From NCBI RefSeq assembly GCF_011386835.1, contig NC_088796.1, positions 33,869,011 to 33,933,010 of the forward strand: 64,000 nt of DNA. Reading direction: 5' to 3'. The DNA comes from Chrysemys picta bellii (lineage: Eukaryota; Chordata; Testudines; Emydidae). The notes under the pieces are model-generated. The model saw only the letters and a list, made by a program, of their open reading frames with translations, made no database searches and was not told the DNA's origin. The translations under genes were made by a program, and so were the position numbers. Below are positions 23,681 to 36,745 of this stretch, piece by piece (within the stretch, counting starts at the first letter, position 1; every line of letters begins with the position of its first letter).

Positions 23681-24143
23681 GGACTGCTAACTTCCTGAGC
23701 CCTGCTTTAATGTAACAGCTTCTTTCTAGATGCCCCTTGCTTGTATGCTCAGGGTCACACTGCTTAGTAGATTGGGGGTCAAGAAGGAATTTCCATCCCC
23801 CCATCAGATTGGCAAGGACCTTATGGGGGAGGGAAGGGGGATTGCCTTCCTCAGCAGTGTATATGGATCACCTGTGTATATCTCACGTAATCAATTCTCT
23901 GCCATTACAGGGACCTCCAGTACTGGTGGCTTGGCTGCTCCTGTTCTTAGGGAGACAGCAAGTGTGAAAAATCGGGACAGGAGGTGGGGGGTAATAGGAG
24001 CCTACATAAGAAAAAGACCCAAAAATCAGGACTGTCCCTATAAAATCGGGACATCTGGTCACCCTACCTGTTCTCTGCTTGTGGCATGCTGTCTAGCTGC
24101 CTGAGAACTGAAACGCATTGGTCTAACTAAAGTCTTTGGGCTC
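23681..24143. other. Non-coding gap
   Basis: Nothing recognised. Part around 23955-24065 ('AATCGGGACAGG...ATAAAATCGGGACATCTGGTCACCCTA') looks like the end of a dispersed repeat. Confidence 0.35.
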
Positions 24144-24511
24144 AGTATAGGCAGGGCTGGCTCCAGGCATCAGGCAACCAAGCACATGCTTGGGGTGGCA
24201 CCTGGTAAGGGGCGGCGGGGGGGGGGCGGTCTCAGCGGCGCGGCGCTCGGTGGGGGGGCGGCACGGGGCACGGCGCTCGGGGGGGGGTTCCGGTAGACTC
24301 CTGCGGCGCGGGGCTCGGCGGGGGGGGGGCGACGCGGGGCTTGGCGCGGGTTCCAGCGGCGCTCGGCGGGGGGCGGCGCGGGGCCCGGCGGCTGGGGGGG
24401 GTTCCGGCGGCGCTCGGCGGGGGGGCGGCGCGGGGCACGGCGCTCGGGGGGCAGCGCTTTTTTTTTGCTGCTTGGGGCAGCAAAAAAGTTAGAGCCGGCC
24501 CTGAGTATAGG
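24144..24511. mobile_element. hAT MITE (CAGGGCTGG type), very GC-rich; perfect 8-bp duplication
   Basis: The element 24152-24503 lies between two copies of AGTATAGG (24144-24151, 24504-24511). The left end CAGGGCTGGCTCCAGGCATC and right end AGAGCCGGCCCTG are inverted repeats, and 'GCTGCTTGGGGCAGCAAAAAAG' lies near the right end. The interior is an array of CGGCGCTCGGCGGGGGG-like units. Confidence 0.92.
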
Positions 24512-24534
24512 GTAACTGGGTGAAATGTAGTGGC

Positions 24535-24600
24535 TTCTGATATACAGGAGGTCAGACTAGGTGAGCTAATGGTCGCTTCTGGCCTTAAACTCTATGAAAG
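24535..24600 (+). mobile_element. CR1-type LINE 3' tail (short, plus orientation)
   Basis: 'GGAGGTCAGACTAGGTGAGCTAATGGTCGCTTCTGGCCTTAAACTCTATGA' is a CR1 3' end. Confidence 0.8.
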
Positions 24601-26552
24601 GAACTACTTCACAGCATGCATTTATCCCTTATTAGAGTGAGTGTTTGCAGAAAAACTGAAGGTGTTAACTTTTTACACATGAACACTGTTGCTAAAAGAA
24701 CACGATTTATGGATTTAATTTTGTATTGGCAAGTTACAAAGATATGTATACACTACACCTGTGCCTTTCACCTTCAAAACCTGCACAGAGTTAAGCTGCT
24801 CTGAAAGAGTTGATGGCTTGAATCACAAATTCACGCTAGTGAGCCTAGTAAATGATGCATGCTTCCTTTCTCTTGTGAAAGAGATAATTAACATTACCAT
24901 CACAACATCATATTCTGTTGAAGGAAATACTGAACTAGAGCTGATGTTTTCCTGTAAAAGCCACTGACCATCTGCTATGTCAGAATTCTGGGTAGTGACT
25001 GGTGTCAGTTTCACAACTGAGAGTCCTCAGTCTTGCAAGAAGTACCACAATACGCCTTTATTTCTTGAGCAATTGTGGGGAAGAACTCATCTATCTTTGA
25101 CATTTGTAAGTAAAGGTCAGATCAGAAGTGTTTTCCAATTCACTAGTAAACTTAAACATTTTATATCTGCTAGAAAATACAAGTATAGAATGTATACTGG
25201 TAAAAATATTACATTAAAATACATAGTGCTTGCATTAGTGATGTACATAAAATGTTTCTTTCAGGAGAAGTACTCAATATGGAATTGATTTTCTCTCTAA
25301 TTTCTGGGTTTCTGGAGGGACTGGTGCACCAACTAAAGTATCTGAGAGGTGTAAAAATAACATATTGCTGAATCTGCTTTAAATAACACTCAAATAAACA
25401 GATGGAAAAACACTATCAATCTATTCTTGCTAAAATTAAGAGCTCACTGTTAATTTGGGGATTTATGATGCTGAAAAGATTTTTAAATAATGACTATTTA
25501 TTTTACTAATATTTTTGCTAAGTTAGCATATATTTTTATTCTTAGTGAAGGATCAACCTCCTTAGCTATAACCCATAAGCTTCATTTCATTGTAACATAT
25601 ATCTTCATCATCAACATCATTGCTCCAACCTTTTAAGAAATTATCTGATTAAAAGTAGAAAGGTTGAAGGACAATTGGGGATAGTCTGTATATCTAATTT
25701 TTTTTAAATGAGCAATTAAGACATAAATAGTCATTACCTTGACTTCATTTGTATTTTGTCCCCTTTTCCTTATGCTTTGCCATTTGGTTGACTTTCCACA
25801 TTCTCATCTCTTCAGGGCAGGTACTGAGCCTTCATTTATGTTTTTACAGCAATTGACATTATGGACACACTCAGATATAAAATAAAATAAATAATATAAT
25901 AAAGTAATAAATATAACAACATGATTTTCGGGACTCTTCTCAAGGTATTTTTTTGCCACTCTGCTCCATAATTAACCAACCCTTAAAGACAATAAATGAG
26001 CCTGCCATCCCTGAACTCTGGTGGTTGTGGGAGGATATTTTAGTCTTTGTGACCCATTCAAGATCGGGCCTCTTTGCCAATTATTTTGATAATTTTTCAT
26101 GATATGGACATATGTCCTCCTGTCAGTCAGACCACCAAACTTACTTCATTTAGGCCCCTACAGTGTAGTCAGAGAGTAAATTTTTATTATTAATAGCCTG
26201 TGTGGAATTGAACCTGAAACTGAAAGGTAAAAGGATTGTCAATTCCTTGAGCCATCCAGTCTCCCCGCTTTATTTCTTTTCTGGATTTTTTCCAACAGCA
26301 TAACTGTATCAAGGCCCCTTTGTTTTCAGATTTTACCAATTTTTACCTAAAATTTCCCAAGTTTTACAAAAACTATTTTTTAAATGAATTTTCACCCAAG
26401 TTTTGGACCACTCACATACATGAAAATACTGATCACGTTAAGAAAATGCAATACATTACATTAGGGAAATGTGCTTATGTTAATCATAAATTAGTCAACG
26501 TGTAAATGCAAGGGTGTCTGTTAAAGAAAGGCAGTGTAGTGGAAGATACACA
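24601..26552. other. Non-coding stretch
   Basis: AT-rich, with a low-complexity 'AATAAAATAAATAATATAATAAAG' run at about 25878-25915. No gene recognised. Confidence 0.4.
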
Positions 26553-26869
26553 GGGTACATCTACATTCCAAACCAAAACCAAAACAAAAAAACCCTGCCG
26601 CACCAAGTCTCTGAGCCCGGGTCGACTGACTCAGGCTCCTGGGGCTTGCACTATGGGGCCAAGAATAGCAGCATAAACATTCCAGTTTGGGCTGGAGCCT
26701 GGGGTCTGAAACATGGTGAGGGGGGGAGAGTTTCAGAGCCTGGTCTCCTGCCCAAGAAGGAATGTCTACATTGCTATTTTTGGCCCTGTAACACAAGCTC
26801 GAGTCAGTTGAGCCAGGCTCTGAGACTTGCTGCTGTGGATTGTTTTTTTTTTGCAGTGTGAATACATCC
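26553..26869. mobile_element. MITE with 'GGGTACATCTACATTCC' ends, copy B
   Basis: The left end GGGTACATCTACATTCC and reversed right end GGATGTATTCACACTGC form an inverted pair. The inner arms CTGAGCCCGGGTCGACTGACTC and CTCGAGTCAGTTGAGCCAGGCTCTGAG also mirror each other. Same family as 20028-20302. Confidence 0.72.
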
Positions 26870-27762
26870 TCCCACCCACCCACCCATACTGTTAGTGGTG
26901 AAATAAACCACAGAATTAAACTGCTTTTAATTTCGATATGCTTAGTTGTCTCAATTTGTTGCTTTTCATCTGTTCTCCCATCCCCCAACATTAACCCCAA
27001 AAAACTGTTACGCTAATTTTTTGCACCAATTTTTATTTTTTGTAAGGAACACCGATCAAATTCCAGGAATTTTAAAACAAAATACAATCCAAAAATGAAG
27101 AGCCTTGACAATATTACAGTATGAAATTACGTTATGTAATACAAAATGTCTATCATATTTTTCTTTTTAAAGAAGATGTACTTATTTCACCCAATTAAAA
27201 AAACCACCAGTATCTGTTCCTTTTTAAAATGAAAACTAATTTCTTCTGTTTAGAAATGGTAAATCCCCCTGAAGGTTCCACGTAGGGGGTTGAGAGAATG
27301 TCAGTTCTTTCAAAGCATTGCACTGTGATTGACTAGAATCCACCTGACTTAGGCAACAAGAGCCAACCAGAAATTTATTTGGCTGTTTTAGATTAAAAAC
27401 TTCAGCTAACAAAGTCAAAACTAGTGTCAGACAAAGAGAGCACTTCCAGAGTCTGCTCATTTCCCTGGCATAATTCCTTAGTGAACACTTTTTACCTGTA
27501 TTAATCCCATGTCAGAACCTTACAAAACTCTGAGGGAGAAACTCTGGGCTGTATTGCATAGGAGCAAAGGAGGCTCTTCTAGGGCAAGATTTACAAATCT
27601 GGATTGCCTACATTTAGGCTACTATATCCATATTTAAACACGTTAATAGTGGCCTGATTTTCAAAGCTACTGAGCATACAGCAGCTCTATTGACATTTTT
27701 GGAGTATAACTTTAGTGCACCTCACTCTTAATAAGGTAGAATCTGCCTCATTTTTTAGGTCA
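26870..27762. other. Non-coding stretch
   Basis: Starts with a (CCCA)n run (about 26870-26885); otherwise AT-rich. Nothing recognised. Confidence 0.4.
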
Positions 27763-27808
27763 TAGATTCATAGATTTTAAGGCCTGAAGGGACTGTTATG
27801 AACATCTG
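27763..27808 (-). mobile_element. CR1-type fragment interrupted by a hAT-like insert
   Basis: 'CATAGATTCATAGATTTTAAGGCCTGAAGGGACTGTTATGAACATCTGGA' is the reverse of a CR1 3' end. It stops where 'CAGGGGTTTTCAAAC' begins. Confidence 0.7.
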
Positions 27809-27995
27809 GACCAGGGGTTTTCAAACTTTCTTTCTGGGGACCCAGTTGAAGGAAATTGTTGATGCCCGCAACCCAACGGAGCTGGGGATGAGGGGTTTGG
27901 GCTGTGAAAGGGGCTCAGGGCTGGGCCAAAGGGTTGAGGTGCGGGTGTGAGGACTGTGGGGTGGGGCTGGGAATGAGGGGTTCAGGGTGTTCACT
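27809..27995 (+). mobile_element. hAT-like element fragment (CAGGGGTTTTCAAAC start)
   Basis: Begins CCAGGGGTTTTCAAACTTTC, a Charlie-type start. G-rich 'GGGGCTGGGAATGAGGGGTTC' units follow. The right end is missing, so the copy is truncated. Confidence 0.5.
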
Positions 27996-30900
27996 ATAAG
28001 GCATGTTCTCAATTATTTCCTTGAATGTTTCACCTCTAATCATCCAGAACCCTTTCCAGTTTTCCAGCATCCTTTTATAAGTGTTCTAGTAATGGTCTCC
28101 TTTATGCCATATACAGAGGTACTGCCACTTTCTTAGTCCTACTTGATATTCCTCTGCTTATACATCTGTAGACTGTGTACACCTCCTACTACAGCATTAC
28201 ACTGAGAGCTCATGTTCCATTGATTATCTGCTGTTGCTCTGAGTCCTTTTCAGTTTTTTTTGCATTCCAGGGTAAATTTTCCCATCTTGTAAGTATGACA
28301 TTATTTTTTATACCTGGGTGTACCTGTGTCTAGTTGTGACCTTAACTGAAGATTTTCACAGCATTGTCTTTCACCTCCCTTAGTATGAGGCAATGTTTTC
28401 TGTCATGAGGCCCTCTTCCAATAGTTAAATCAGCAGTTGTGATAGCATAACCTTACTTTAATACCTCTGCAGCAATTAGTTCTCAGCCATAGGAGTCTTC
28501 ACTTTTATGGACACTTCCAGACCATAGGCTCAAAATGCCACAAAATGACAGCAAAGGAAAAGAGGACAAAAAAGAGAGATTTCAGAGAAAAGAGAAAAAG
28601 TATGTGTTGGGTAAACAGGAAATGCCTTCAGTCCATCCTCTTAACTATGGCTGGCTCAGATGCATGGTAACGAAGTTTATCTATGGCTTTCACCGAACAT
28701 AATTTTAAAAATCTCCCTTTCTACTGGTGTATCTACAAAACATACTATGCCACTTCAGATAAATGTAGTTGTTATTTGAGTCCTTCTAAGATATGTTCCA
28801 TTGAAAACTCCTTTTGAAACAGTTCTAATTTCTCTCTCTCTCTCTTTTAATATTAACATTCTTTTTCAAATATATTTGTCTACCTTTTCATGAAGCAGTG
28901 TCTAACCAGGCTTTCAGAAAACAAGAAAAGAACCAAAGGTGACTATGGGTACATTGTCAGAGATTTTCCGTTTATCAAATCACCAATGGTTTTTAGTGAG
29001 ATATTATATAATAAGGAAAAACAGCACTGTGAGGAGATGAAGAAACCAGGAAAGCATCTCATTAAACTCAAACCATTGAAGAGGTGACAGCATCAGATTA
29101 ATATTCCTCTTTGTACCATCTTATTCCAATACACATTTTCTCCACTACCAGACAATGGTGCTAATGCAACGTATGTGCAATAAAAGATGTGCTTAATGTA
29201 TATGAAATGCTTGGCCTGACTATAAAGATTCTTAGCTGTTCCTATAAAATTGCAAACTCATTACATAGTTGTACTTATATGATCTGGGCTGTTATTTACT
29301 CTGCACTTAGCCAGACTGAGCCTAATATTCATCTCATTCATATGCATACAGCACTTGCACGTGCCATCTCAAGATTAATACACTACCTGCTTGTAGAATT
29401 CTCTGACTTAAGGATAATAATGTCAAATCTGTAGATGTTTTAAATCAAAATTATCTCAGCCTGATGTTTCTAGTTTTAGGTTCATAAAACCAGCATTTCT
29501 GATTATCTTGATAGGAAACTAACTGAAACACTGTTATGTAAAAGCTCAGTTCTGGATTTTTAAACAGGAGCCCACAATACTTATAAGGTAGGTTGGACTG
29601 GAAAAAAGTTCAAGGGGGGGCGGTCTTGAATTCAGCCTACTCAATTCCAAAATGCTGAGGAATGAAGACTCTATGCACCAGTAAATCTGATTTTGTATTT
29701 TATATTGTACACCTCTGATGAAAGCGCAGTACCTTCAACTCTGCAGCCAACTTAGCGGTATTAGAAAAACCCTAAGTGGCTCAGGAAAACAACTTGTTCA
29801 AGATCTGAGCAGACACAGCACAGTTCAACTCATTAATGCTTTAAGTCAAAGCAAGCACTGTCACAGAAGCAATGAGATAACACCACTGTCCAGCACCTAT
29901 AGGATTAGTGAAATATTTGACAATAATGTGTAGGCAAAATTGCTTTGATCAATGTAAAGGTGCGAGATTCCAGTGCTGCTTATTGGCAAGAAGAGCATGT
30001 AAATAGCAATGATAAAGAATCCAGGCTATCCTCTAAGTGTAGGATGCTTGAGGAAGGACATTCAGAAGGGTTTGGTCATTGAGAATCTGAGTTCTTACAA
30101 CACCTCAGACTGGGAGAAATGGCTACAGGAAAAAACATTTCTCTTTACAGCAGTAATGCAACCTCATGCTCTAGATTTTATACTTCATGTTAAATCTTAT
30201 TGCAAAGATGCATTCTCTCATCACTACACATCCCATGTGTACACAAAGCTCTTTGGTCTAGGTGGTAAAAACTGCCACAGGCAAGTCGAATCCAACCAAA
30301 GGATATAGCCGCCCTAAAGAGTCATTTGAAGTTCTTCATTATCCACCCCCTCCCCCCAAAAGCGAGTGAAATGAAACCAAGCAATTTCCTGTGTTTATAG
30401 TTTTTTTAGGGGACCTTCAAAGATAGGTTGTAGACACTGAGTCAGGCGTCCACTTTGGTCTTAATCATATATTCCTGTGGAAGATATTAGTCGCTTGCAT
30501 CTCTCTCTTTCTGTAATGGGTTAGAGGTTGAGGTCAGTGACGTACTGTAAAGAATCTTTGTGAGATACTTTACTCATCTTTGGCACTTTGAAACATATGC
30601 TTTAACTTTATCTGACAATATGACTCTTACACTGTACCCAAAGCATGTTTCAGTCATAGCCGCCTGGCATTTTTAAGGAAAAGGACTTTTCATGTTAGAT
30701 AATAGAAGGCGGCCCTGCAAACAATACAAGCAAAGGGCTTAATTCTTTTTCACACCCATTTCACACAGGAGATAAAAGATAATTAGGAAATTGATTTACG
30801 TATCATATAGTCAGAAGACTGTGAAGCAATATCACAGAAAAACAGAAATATATCTTGCTTATTATCTTTAACACATTAATTTGAACGGATTTTATTGGAA

Positions 30901-33619
30901 ACCAGACTACATGATGCAGGTTTATCTCAGCATAGTCAATACTGGAGATCTTGCCAAAAAAGTAGATATCCTGTCTCTCATGATTTTTATAAGATCATTG
31001 GAACAATGATACAGAATCCTGTTCCAAAAATCTGTGTAGTGGATTGCTAGGTAAATTAAATCTTCCAGTTAACACCATGAAATAGGTACTCATGATTTTG
31101 TTAATAATAAAACATGTAATAATCAGATAACAGAACTCTAACACAACTCCAGTGCATTCCAAATAGTTGAAACAATATCAAAGCTTTAATGGAGAAAATT
31201 TAACTTTACATGGGTGACAAAATAGGGGAAAATACACTATTGAAGTCATGATGTAACATGTCTTTCATGTACGATGACATTACGAAAATCAACATTTTAT
31301 AGATGATGGGCCAGATCCACAACTGGTATAGATCAGTGTGGTCCACTGACTTCAACAGAGGTATGCCAGTTTAAACCAGCTAAAGATCTAACCCAAATAT
31401 GTAGTTTATATATACTGATGTCAAGATTTTGTGATGGGCCTTTCCTGTGATAAAAAAAAAATTACAAAGAAACAGAAGTTAAAGTGGTAGCTGTGTATGT
31501 ATCTTCCCAAGAAGCTGGGATCTGGCTACAGCTGTAAATCTGAGAATTTCCCATTTCTCAGATGGTGTGAACCTGGCAGAATCAGCTCCTACACCAGTCC
31601 CTCAGTGTGCGGGATATATGACATGCGGAGAAACAGAGTACAGCTCCCTCCACTAATTCACAGCTTCCAACAGTCCCCATCCCCTCTTGGCTCTGAGCAG
31701 ATCAAAACACAGGAGAGACTATGCCCCCCACCATTGTCTGAAGCTGTGCCATGCTTCCTAATGCACTGAGGACCTGGCCCTTAATCTATAAAAGGGGCCT
31801 ATCTGTATTAGGAAAAGATTAGCTGATAACTTCACCCAGACTACAGCAAGTTTAAAATTATGACCTGGTTTACACTTGCAGTTGTACTGTGTATCTAAAG
31901 GGAACAAACTGATGAGTTCCCATACAGTAACAACAATAAATTGTGTGTAATGAGCCTTCTGACTAAAGAACCTTATAGAAAGTTTGGATATCTCGGGCTT
32001 TAGTAATGAGCCAGAGATTTTCTATTGCATTTTTTGCTTTCAGGGCAGTAGGTGGCTGGTTTGAATCCAGGTCAGTAGTGACAAAATTATTACCATCTGG
32101 TGGCTTTGGAGTGGTCTGTGTAAGATAAATTGGTGTTTAGTCCAGTTCCCATGGGGACAAAATCCCACCAGCACAATGGGTACCAATTGGCAAACTCAGC
32201 AGAGCCTGAGGAAGGAATAGGCATAGACACTAGTCTAAGCCTTACAGCTGATTTCCCCCAAGCCAGGAATGAAATGTTGTGGTAGGACAGTATTTGTCAC
32301 ACTGGTGTTTGTATATGAATCAATAGGACTGCTGACTTCAGGTCCATCAATCCAATGCATAGATAAGTATTAAATTGGTGCCATTTGAACAAATGAGATG
32401 TTTGTCTTTACAGGTGACTTATGTGTTTCCAGGGAGTTAGGCCAGACCACAAATAAACTATTAAAAATTGTATGATTTTTATCTCTCTCTCCATCAGAGT
32501 ATATATAATCAAACGGCATCCAGATCTGATCTTGGGATCTAGGTCCCTGAGCCCTGTAAAGTCCATCTTCTAGAGACTCTGATAGGGGTGATAGCCCTGC
32601 TGCAACTTTAAAAATTATAGAGAATTTCATTTTTCATGGATTGTAGTTGTCAACAGGTGTATGATGGGATGGAAGTTATTCACACAACTACTCTCATGAT
32701 TTCATGTGTACACCTAAACTTTGTAGCACCACCACCTCTTCACTTACTTTTGTGAAGTGCTGCACAACTCACACACACTAGCACCCTTTTTATCTTATGT
32801 ACCAATTTCTAGTTGGACATCTTAATTATCCACATAGACGTACAGATACCAGTTTTTAGATACAGGAATAGAGCATGGCATTTTAGGCCAGATTCTGGTC
32901 CCTGCTCTACTTTGGGTTGATCCAAAGGGGTCATAACCTGGTCACCTCTGCACTCTGGCTCTCCTTAGTCTTTGGAACAGCCCTTTGGGGTTGTTGTGGG
33001 AAGCAAGGGGTAAATTAAAGCAGTCTTCAGGGATTTGTACTACTCCCCATCCTGCGCCACACTGAGCAGATGCAGCTCAGAATCAGGGCCTCTAGAGCCA
33101 AATTATAAATGTCTTTTAATGTTTGCAAATAAACATGAATTTTTAAATATGAAAACCTTTCAAATTCTGTTTTGCAGAGAGAGTTAAAACTCCATACGAA
33201 ATCACATTAAACCTTTCCTTACTATACTACTGGAGACATTTACAAGATTTATTTTTATTTATTTTAAAAGCAATAAACTAACAATTTTTTTTATTCATTA
33301 AAGAATGTTGTTGCAACATCTGGATCACACTATACGATACTCAGCTGAGTCAGACTGGACAAGTGTTAGTCTGAAAATGAATCAGTAATTCCTACCTATA
33401 AGTTAAGATTTCAGTGACTCACACATCAAGGAGTCCCCTGAAATGGGGTTTGTGACAGTGCCAGCTACTCATGTAAATGGAGAAAACATTCAAAATGGAT
33501 GTCTTATAGCCAAATGAATCTTCCTTTTCAATCTCCTGCAACAGGCATAGAGTTACATAGAGATACGCACCTTTTAACTACAGCATCTCACCAGCCACTC
33601 AATCAAGAAAAACTCCTTC
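27996..33619. other. Long non-coding stretch
   Basis: AT-rich. Holds a short palindromic repeat at 31309 and a candidate one at 32884-33093 ('GGCCAGATTCTGGTCCCTG' ... 'AGCTCAGAATCAGGGCC'). A (TC)n run lies at about 28831-28846 and an A-run at about 31450. Small open frames (about 29718-29933 and 30009-30308) lack support as genes. Confidence 0.4.
31309..31395. repeat. Short palindromic repeat, same general family
   Basis: GGGCCAGATCCACAACTGGT faces ACCAGCTAAAGATCTAACCC around a core with CCACTGACTTCAACAG. Confidence 0.45.
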
Positions 33620-34155
33620 CTTTCACCTTGATTCTTTATTGCAACTCCATTTTCTGTGGCACATGATCAATTCTCAAGGCCCAGTATATGTGGAATACTA
33701 CTACCTGCTTCTTGGACATACACAGAAGCACTGCTGCTTCACCTCTGCTATCCAAACTCTACCGGCTCGTCATTGATTTCAGGATCCAGTTCAAAATTGC
33801 TCTCCTTGTTCTTAAATCCTTCTAGGCACTGAATCCAGCCAAGTCCAGCCTACCTCATAGAACTTGCCTCTCCCTTGCCCTCCTCATTCCCTCTGCTTGT
33901 CTACAATTGGCCTCTCTCTCTTCTACAGGGCTCACTTGTTGATGTAGAATCCTCTTCTGCATTTTTTGTTGGCTGGAAAAATCTCTCTGCCTTCCTGACT
34001 CTCCATCTCATTCCAGTTATTAGCTGAAATATCTCATCTCAATTTCTCTCTCCCCCGAATTATTTTTAATGATCTCTGTTATTGTGTTACTTCACTCAGT
34101 GAAGTATTTTCTGGCACCATACATGAAAGATGCTATGCAAAATAAAGTACATTAA
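33620..34155 (+). mobile_element. L3/CR1-clade LINE fragment (plus orientation)
   Basis: Decayed coding reads LYRLVIDFRIQFKIALLVLK (about 33757-33816), the conserved C-terminal end of reverse transcriptase in this LINE group (compare LHWLPV..RI.FKI). The flanks parallel the copy at 60620 ('TTGCAACTCCATTTTCTGTGGC' here; 'TACTGCAACATCCTTTTCTGTGGCC' there). Frames are broken. Confidence 0.75.
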
Positions 34156-35150
34156 ATGCAGTATATGGACTTTATCATTTAATGAAGATCTAATGAAGAT
34201 CTAATTTTTCGTTTCCTGTCCAAACAGTTCTGAGATATTCAATACAGCACGATTTCAATACTTAATCTGCTCAGTCTCTACTTTTCCAGCCAGTCTATGA
34301 GATCTTATGCCTCTCTCACTATGAGGTTAAGAAAATGTTACTCTGCTAAAACCTCAGCCTGCAAACAAACAACTTAATCAGTGGGTAGTGGTTTCAGCAG
34401 GTACACAGCAGTACCAAGAAACACAGAAGCAAGTCTAGAAATGGGGAAAATGAGCATGTTGAAGAAAAGGCTTCATTACAGAGTCTTTCTATGAACAGCT
34501 TTCAAGCTAGGGATTTCACAAATCACAAACACTTTCTGCTGGGATTGAATTTCAGATATGCAGCTCTGGCAGGAATTGAACATTTAATTTTACTTTGAAT
34601 CAAGTTAAGATAAATTAATAGAGTTTCCATTGCATTTGCCAGGACAATTATTTTCAGCATGTTTAAAAATATTCATTGACTATACTTCAAACAATAACAG
34701 GATATATTTGAAAAGATGCTGGGTGTGGGGAGGCAGCTTGCATTTTAGGGCACTGCACCAGTCTCACTGTTGGGTTTGGCCGTAGCAAGAGAAGCTATAC
34801 CATCTTTAACTTGCTGCAGAAATGAGTGACTAGTTTCATGTTGCTTCTATTAATTTTACCAAGATGGAAGAAGCAAAAGCTTTATAAGTACAGGGAGCAA
34901 AAAACATGAAGAAACACATTTTTTAGCACAACATCCTTACATTCTTAGATGCTTAATGAAGAACAAGAGTATGTGCATGTGAAAAGGGGAGAACTGAATG
35001 CTGTTACTGATATTGATGTCCTGATTTTGGGCCCAATACTGCAAGGTGCTGAGTAGAGCTGGGCAGGAAATGGTTTTCTTTCCCATTCAAATTTTTGAGA
35101 CTTAATTTTTTTTCCTGTACTCAATCGGGACAAAAAGTGGAAATCACACA
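34156..35150. other. Non-coding stretch
   Basis: AT-rich. Nothing recognised. Confidence 0.4.
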
Positions 35151-35757
35151 TACAGGGAGACCTTGGACTTACGATGCCCGACTTACGTCGGACGCCATTT
35201 AAGTAGTTTTTCAATTGACTGCCCGTTTTGCCCCTACAATGCTTGTTTCACCCTTACGACGCTCAATTTGCATAAAGTTTGCTTGAAATCACTTCCTGGT
35301 TGCGTTTTACTGGTATGGAGCTGGAAGGGGTTGCTTCTAACTGGCTTTGAGGCAGCAGTGGAGCTTGTTGCCGGGTAGGGTTGCTGCTTGTTTTTGATTG
35401 GCTCCCAGCCAATCAGAAAGCTTGAACAGTGATTGGTTGAGGCTCAGCATCTAAGCCGTTCTCCCTGGCTTTCTGAACCTGTGTTGCCAGCATTCTGAGC
35501 AGCATATGTGAATTTATATGTTTACTTGAATGCTGTTTACAAAATAGTGTACAGTAAATACATTGATGTTGCAACATTAGTCATCTATAATTCCTTTAAT
35601 ACAAAAAACTGGGTTATTGTGGTGAAAATAGTGCATCAAGCCTTGGTTCAGGAACCATTCCTCCCTTCATACCATTGATTCCTATGGGAAAAGCGGTTTC
35701 AACTTACAACACAATTCTGAGGAACGAATTGTGTCATAAGTCCGAGGACTCCCTGTA
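35151..35757. mobile_element. Tigger/mariner-like element (603 bp) with TA duplication
   Basis: The element 35153-35755 has ends CAGGGAGACCTTGGACTTA and, reversed, CAGGGAGTCCTCGGACTTA, with TA on both sides. The sequence on either side (AAAAAGTGGAAATCA / GAAAAGTGGAAATCA) is similar, which may reflect a local duplication. No intact transposase. Confidence 0.85.
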
Positions 35758-35829
35758 TTGAAAAGTGGAAATCATGACCTGAAAATCTGAGGGAGAAAAA
35801 TCAGATTGGGTCAATCGAAACCTTTCACT

Positions 35830-36053
35830 TCAATAATTCTGGAACCTTTCTTGTCCTTCCATGGGGGCGCTGACACCGGGCACTACCCAGGGACAACACC
35901 TGCAGTCTCCGCATAGTACACTCCGGTGTATGCGGGATCCACCGTTTCTGCTTGTCTCTCCACCTCAATGTCCAGGCAATAGTCCCAGTCCTTGTCCTAG
36001 CCCTTGCCCTTTGTATCAGGGGCTGACCATATGTGCCTGCATTCTCCACCATA
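35830..36053 (-). mobile_element. Internal stub of an LTR retrotransposon next to its 5' LTR
   Basis: On the minus strand, two bases after the LTR end comes TGGTGGAGAATGCAGGCAC, a plausible primer-binding site. Leader or gag-like sequence follows and ends abruptly near 35830. Any frame (for example DPAYTGVYYAETAGVVPG) runs into a stop. Truncated and inactive. Confidence 0.45.
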
Positions 36054-36745
36054 TGTAAGCGGTGAGAATCACCCCTGTGGCACCTCCTGCAGATTGTCTG
36101 TGAGAATTAGCTCGTCCCAGCTCTGGAGCGCCCTCTGCAGGCCGGTGATCCGCCTTACCCCACTCTGGCCCCGTGTCCCTCCCAGGACCCGGTGCCCCTT
36201 CACTGGGTTTCTGCCCCCCTTGCAGAACCCCTCAGTCCTGGGCCTCCTCCCAGGGGAACCCCCACCCACTATCCCCACTTTGCCTCAGTCTTGGCTACTG
36301 CCCAGTCTCCATCTAGCCCCCGTTCACTGGGGCAGACTGCAGTATAAGACACTCATCATAGGCAAAGGGGTTTGGACCTGCTGCCTCTGCCTACCCGTGG
36401 GCTGCCCCTTCGCAACCCCAGTACCCAGTTGGCCTTACCCTAGGCCTGCAGCCTGGGAGGTTTCCAGGCCGGAGCTCCCCAGCTCCTCTTGCCTTCCCCC
36501 AGCCCTACTCTACCTTAGGTATCCAGGTACGCTCCCTAGCAGCCAGGCCCTTCTCCCTCTAAAGGCAGAGAGAGAGTGTTTGCTCCTGGCTTCCCTGGCC
36601 TTTATAGGGCCAGCTGGGTCTGTTTGGGGCGTGGCCACAGCTGAGGCTGTTTTCCCCCAATCAGCCCAGCTTTTCCCCTGCCACAGCCCTCTCAAACGGC
36701 TGTTTTAAGCCCTTGCAGGCAGGAGCGGGTGACCACCCCGCTACA
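36054..36745 (-). mobile_element. GC-rich LTR (692 bp), minus orientation
   Basis: On the minus strand it starts TGTAGCGGGGTGGTCACCCG and ends CCGCTTACA, giving near-inverted ends TGTA(A)GCGG. A TATA-like 'CCTATAAAGGCC' lies at about 36595-36606. The minus-strand frames elsewhere are closed by stops. Strongly GC-rich compared with its flanks. Confidence 0.6.

Noticed and set aside
36004..36708. 234-codon plus-strand open frame
   Set aside because: It lies antisense within a GC-rich LTR with TATA and end motifs. The predicted protein is Pro/Leu/Cys-rich with no domain, so it is a composition artefact.
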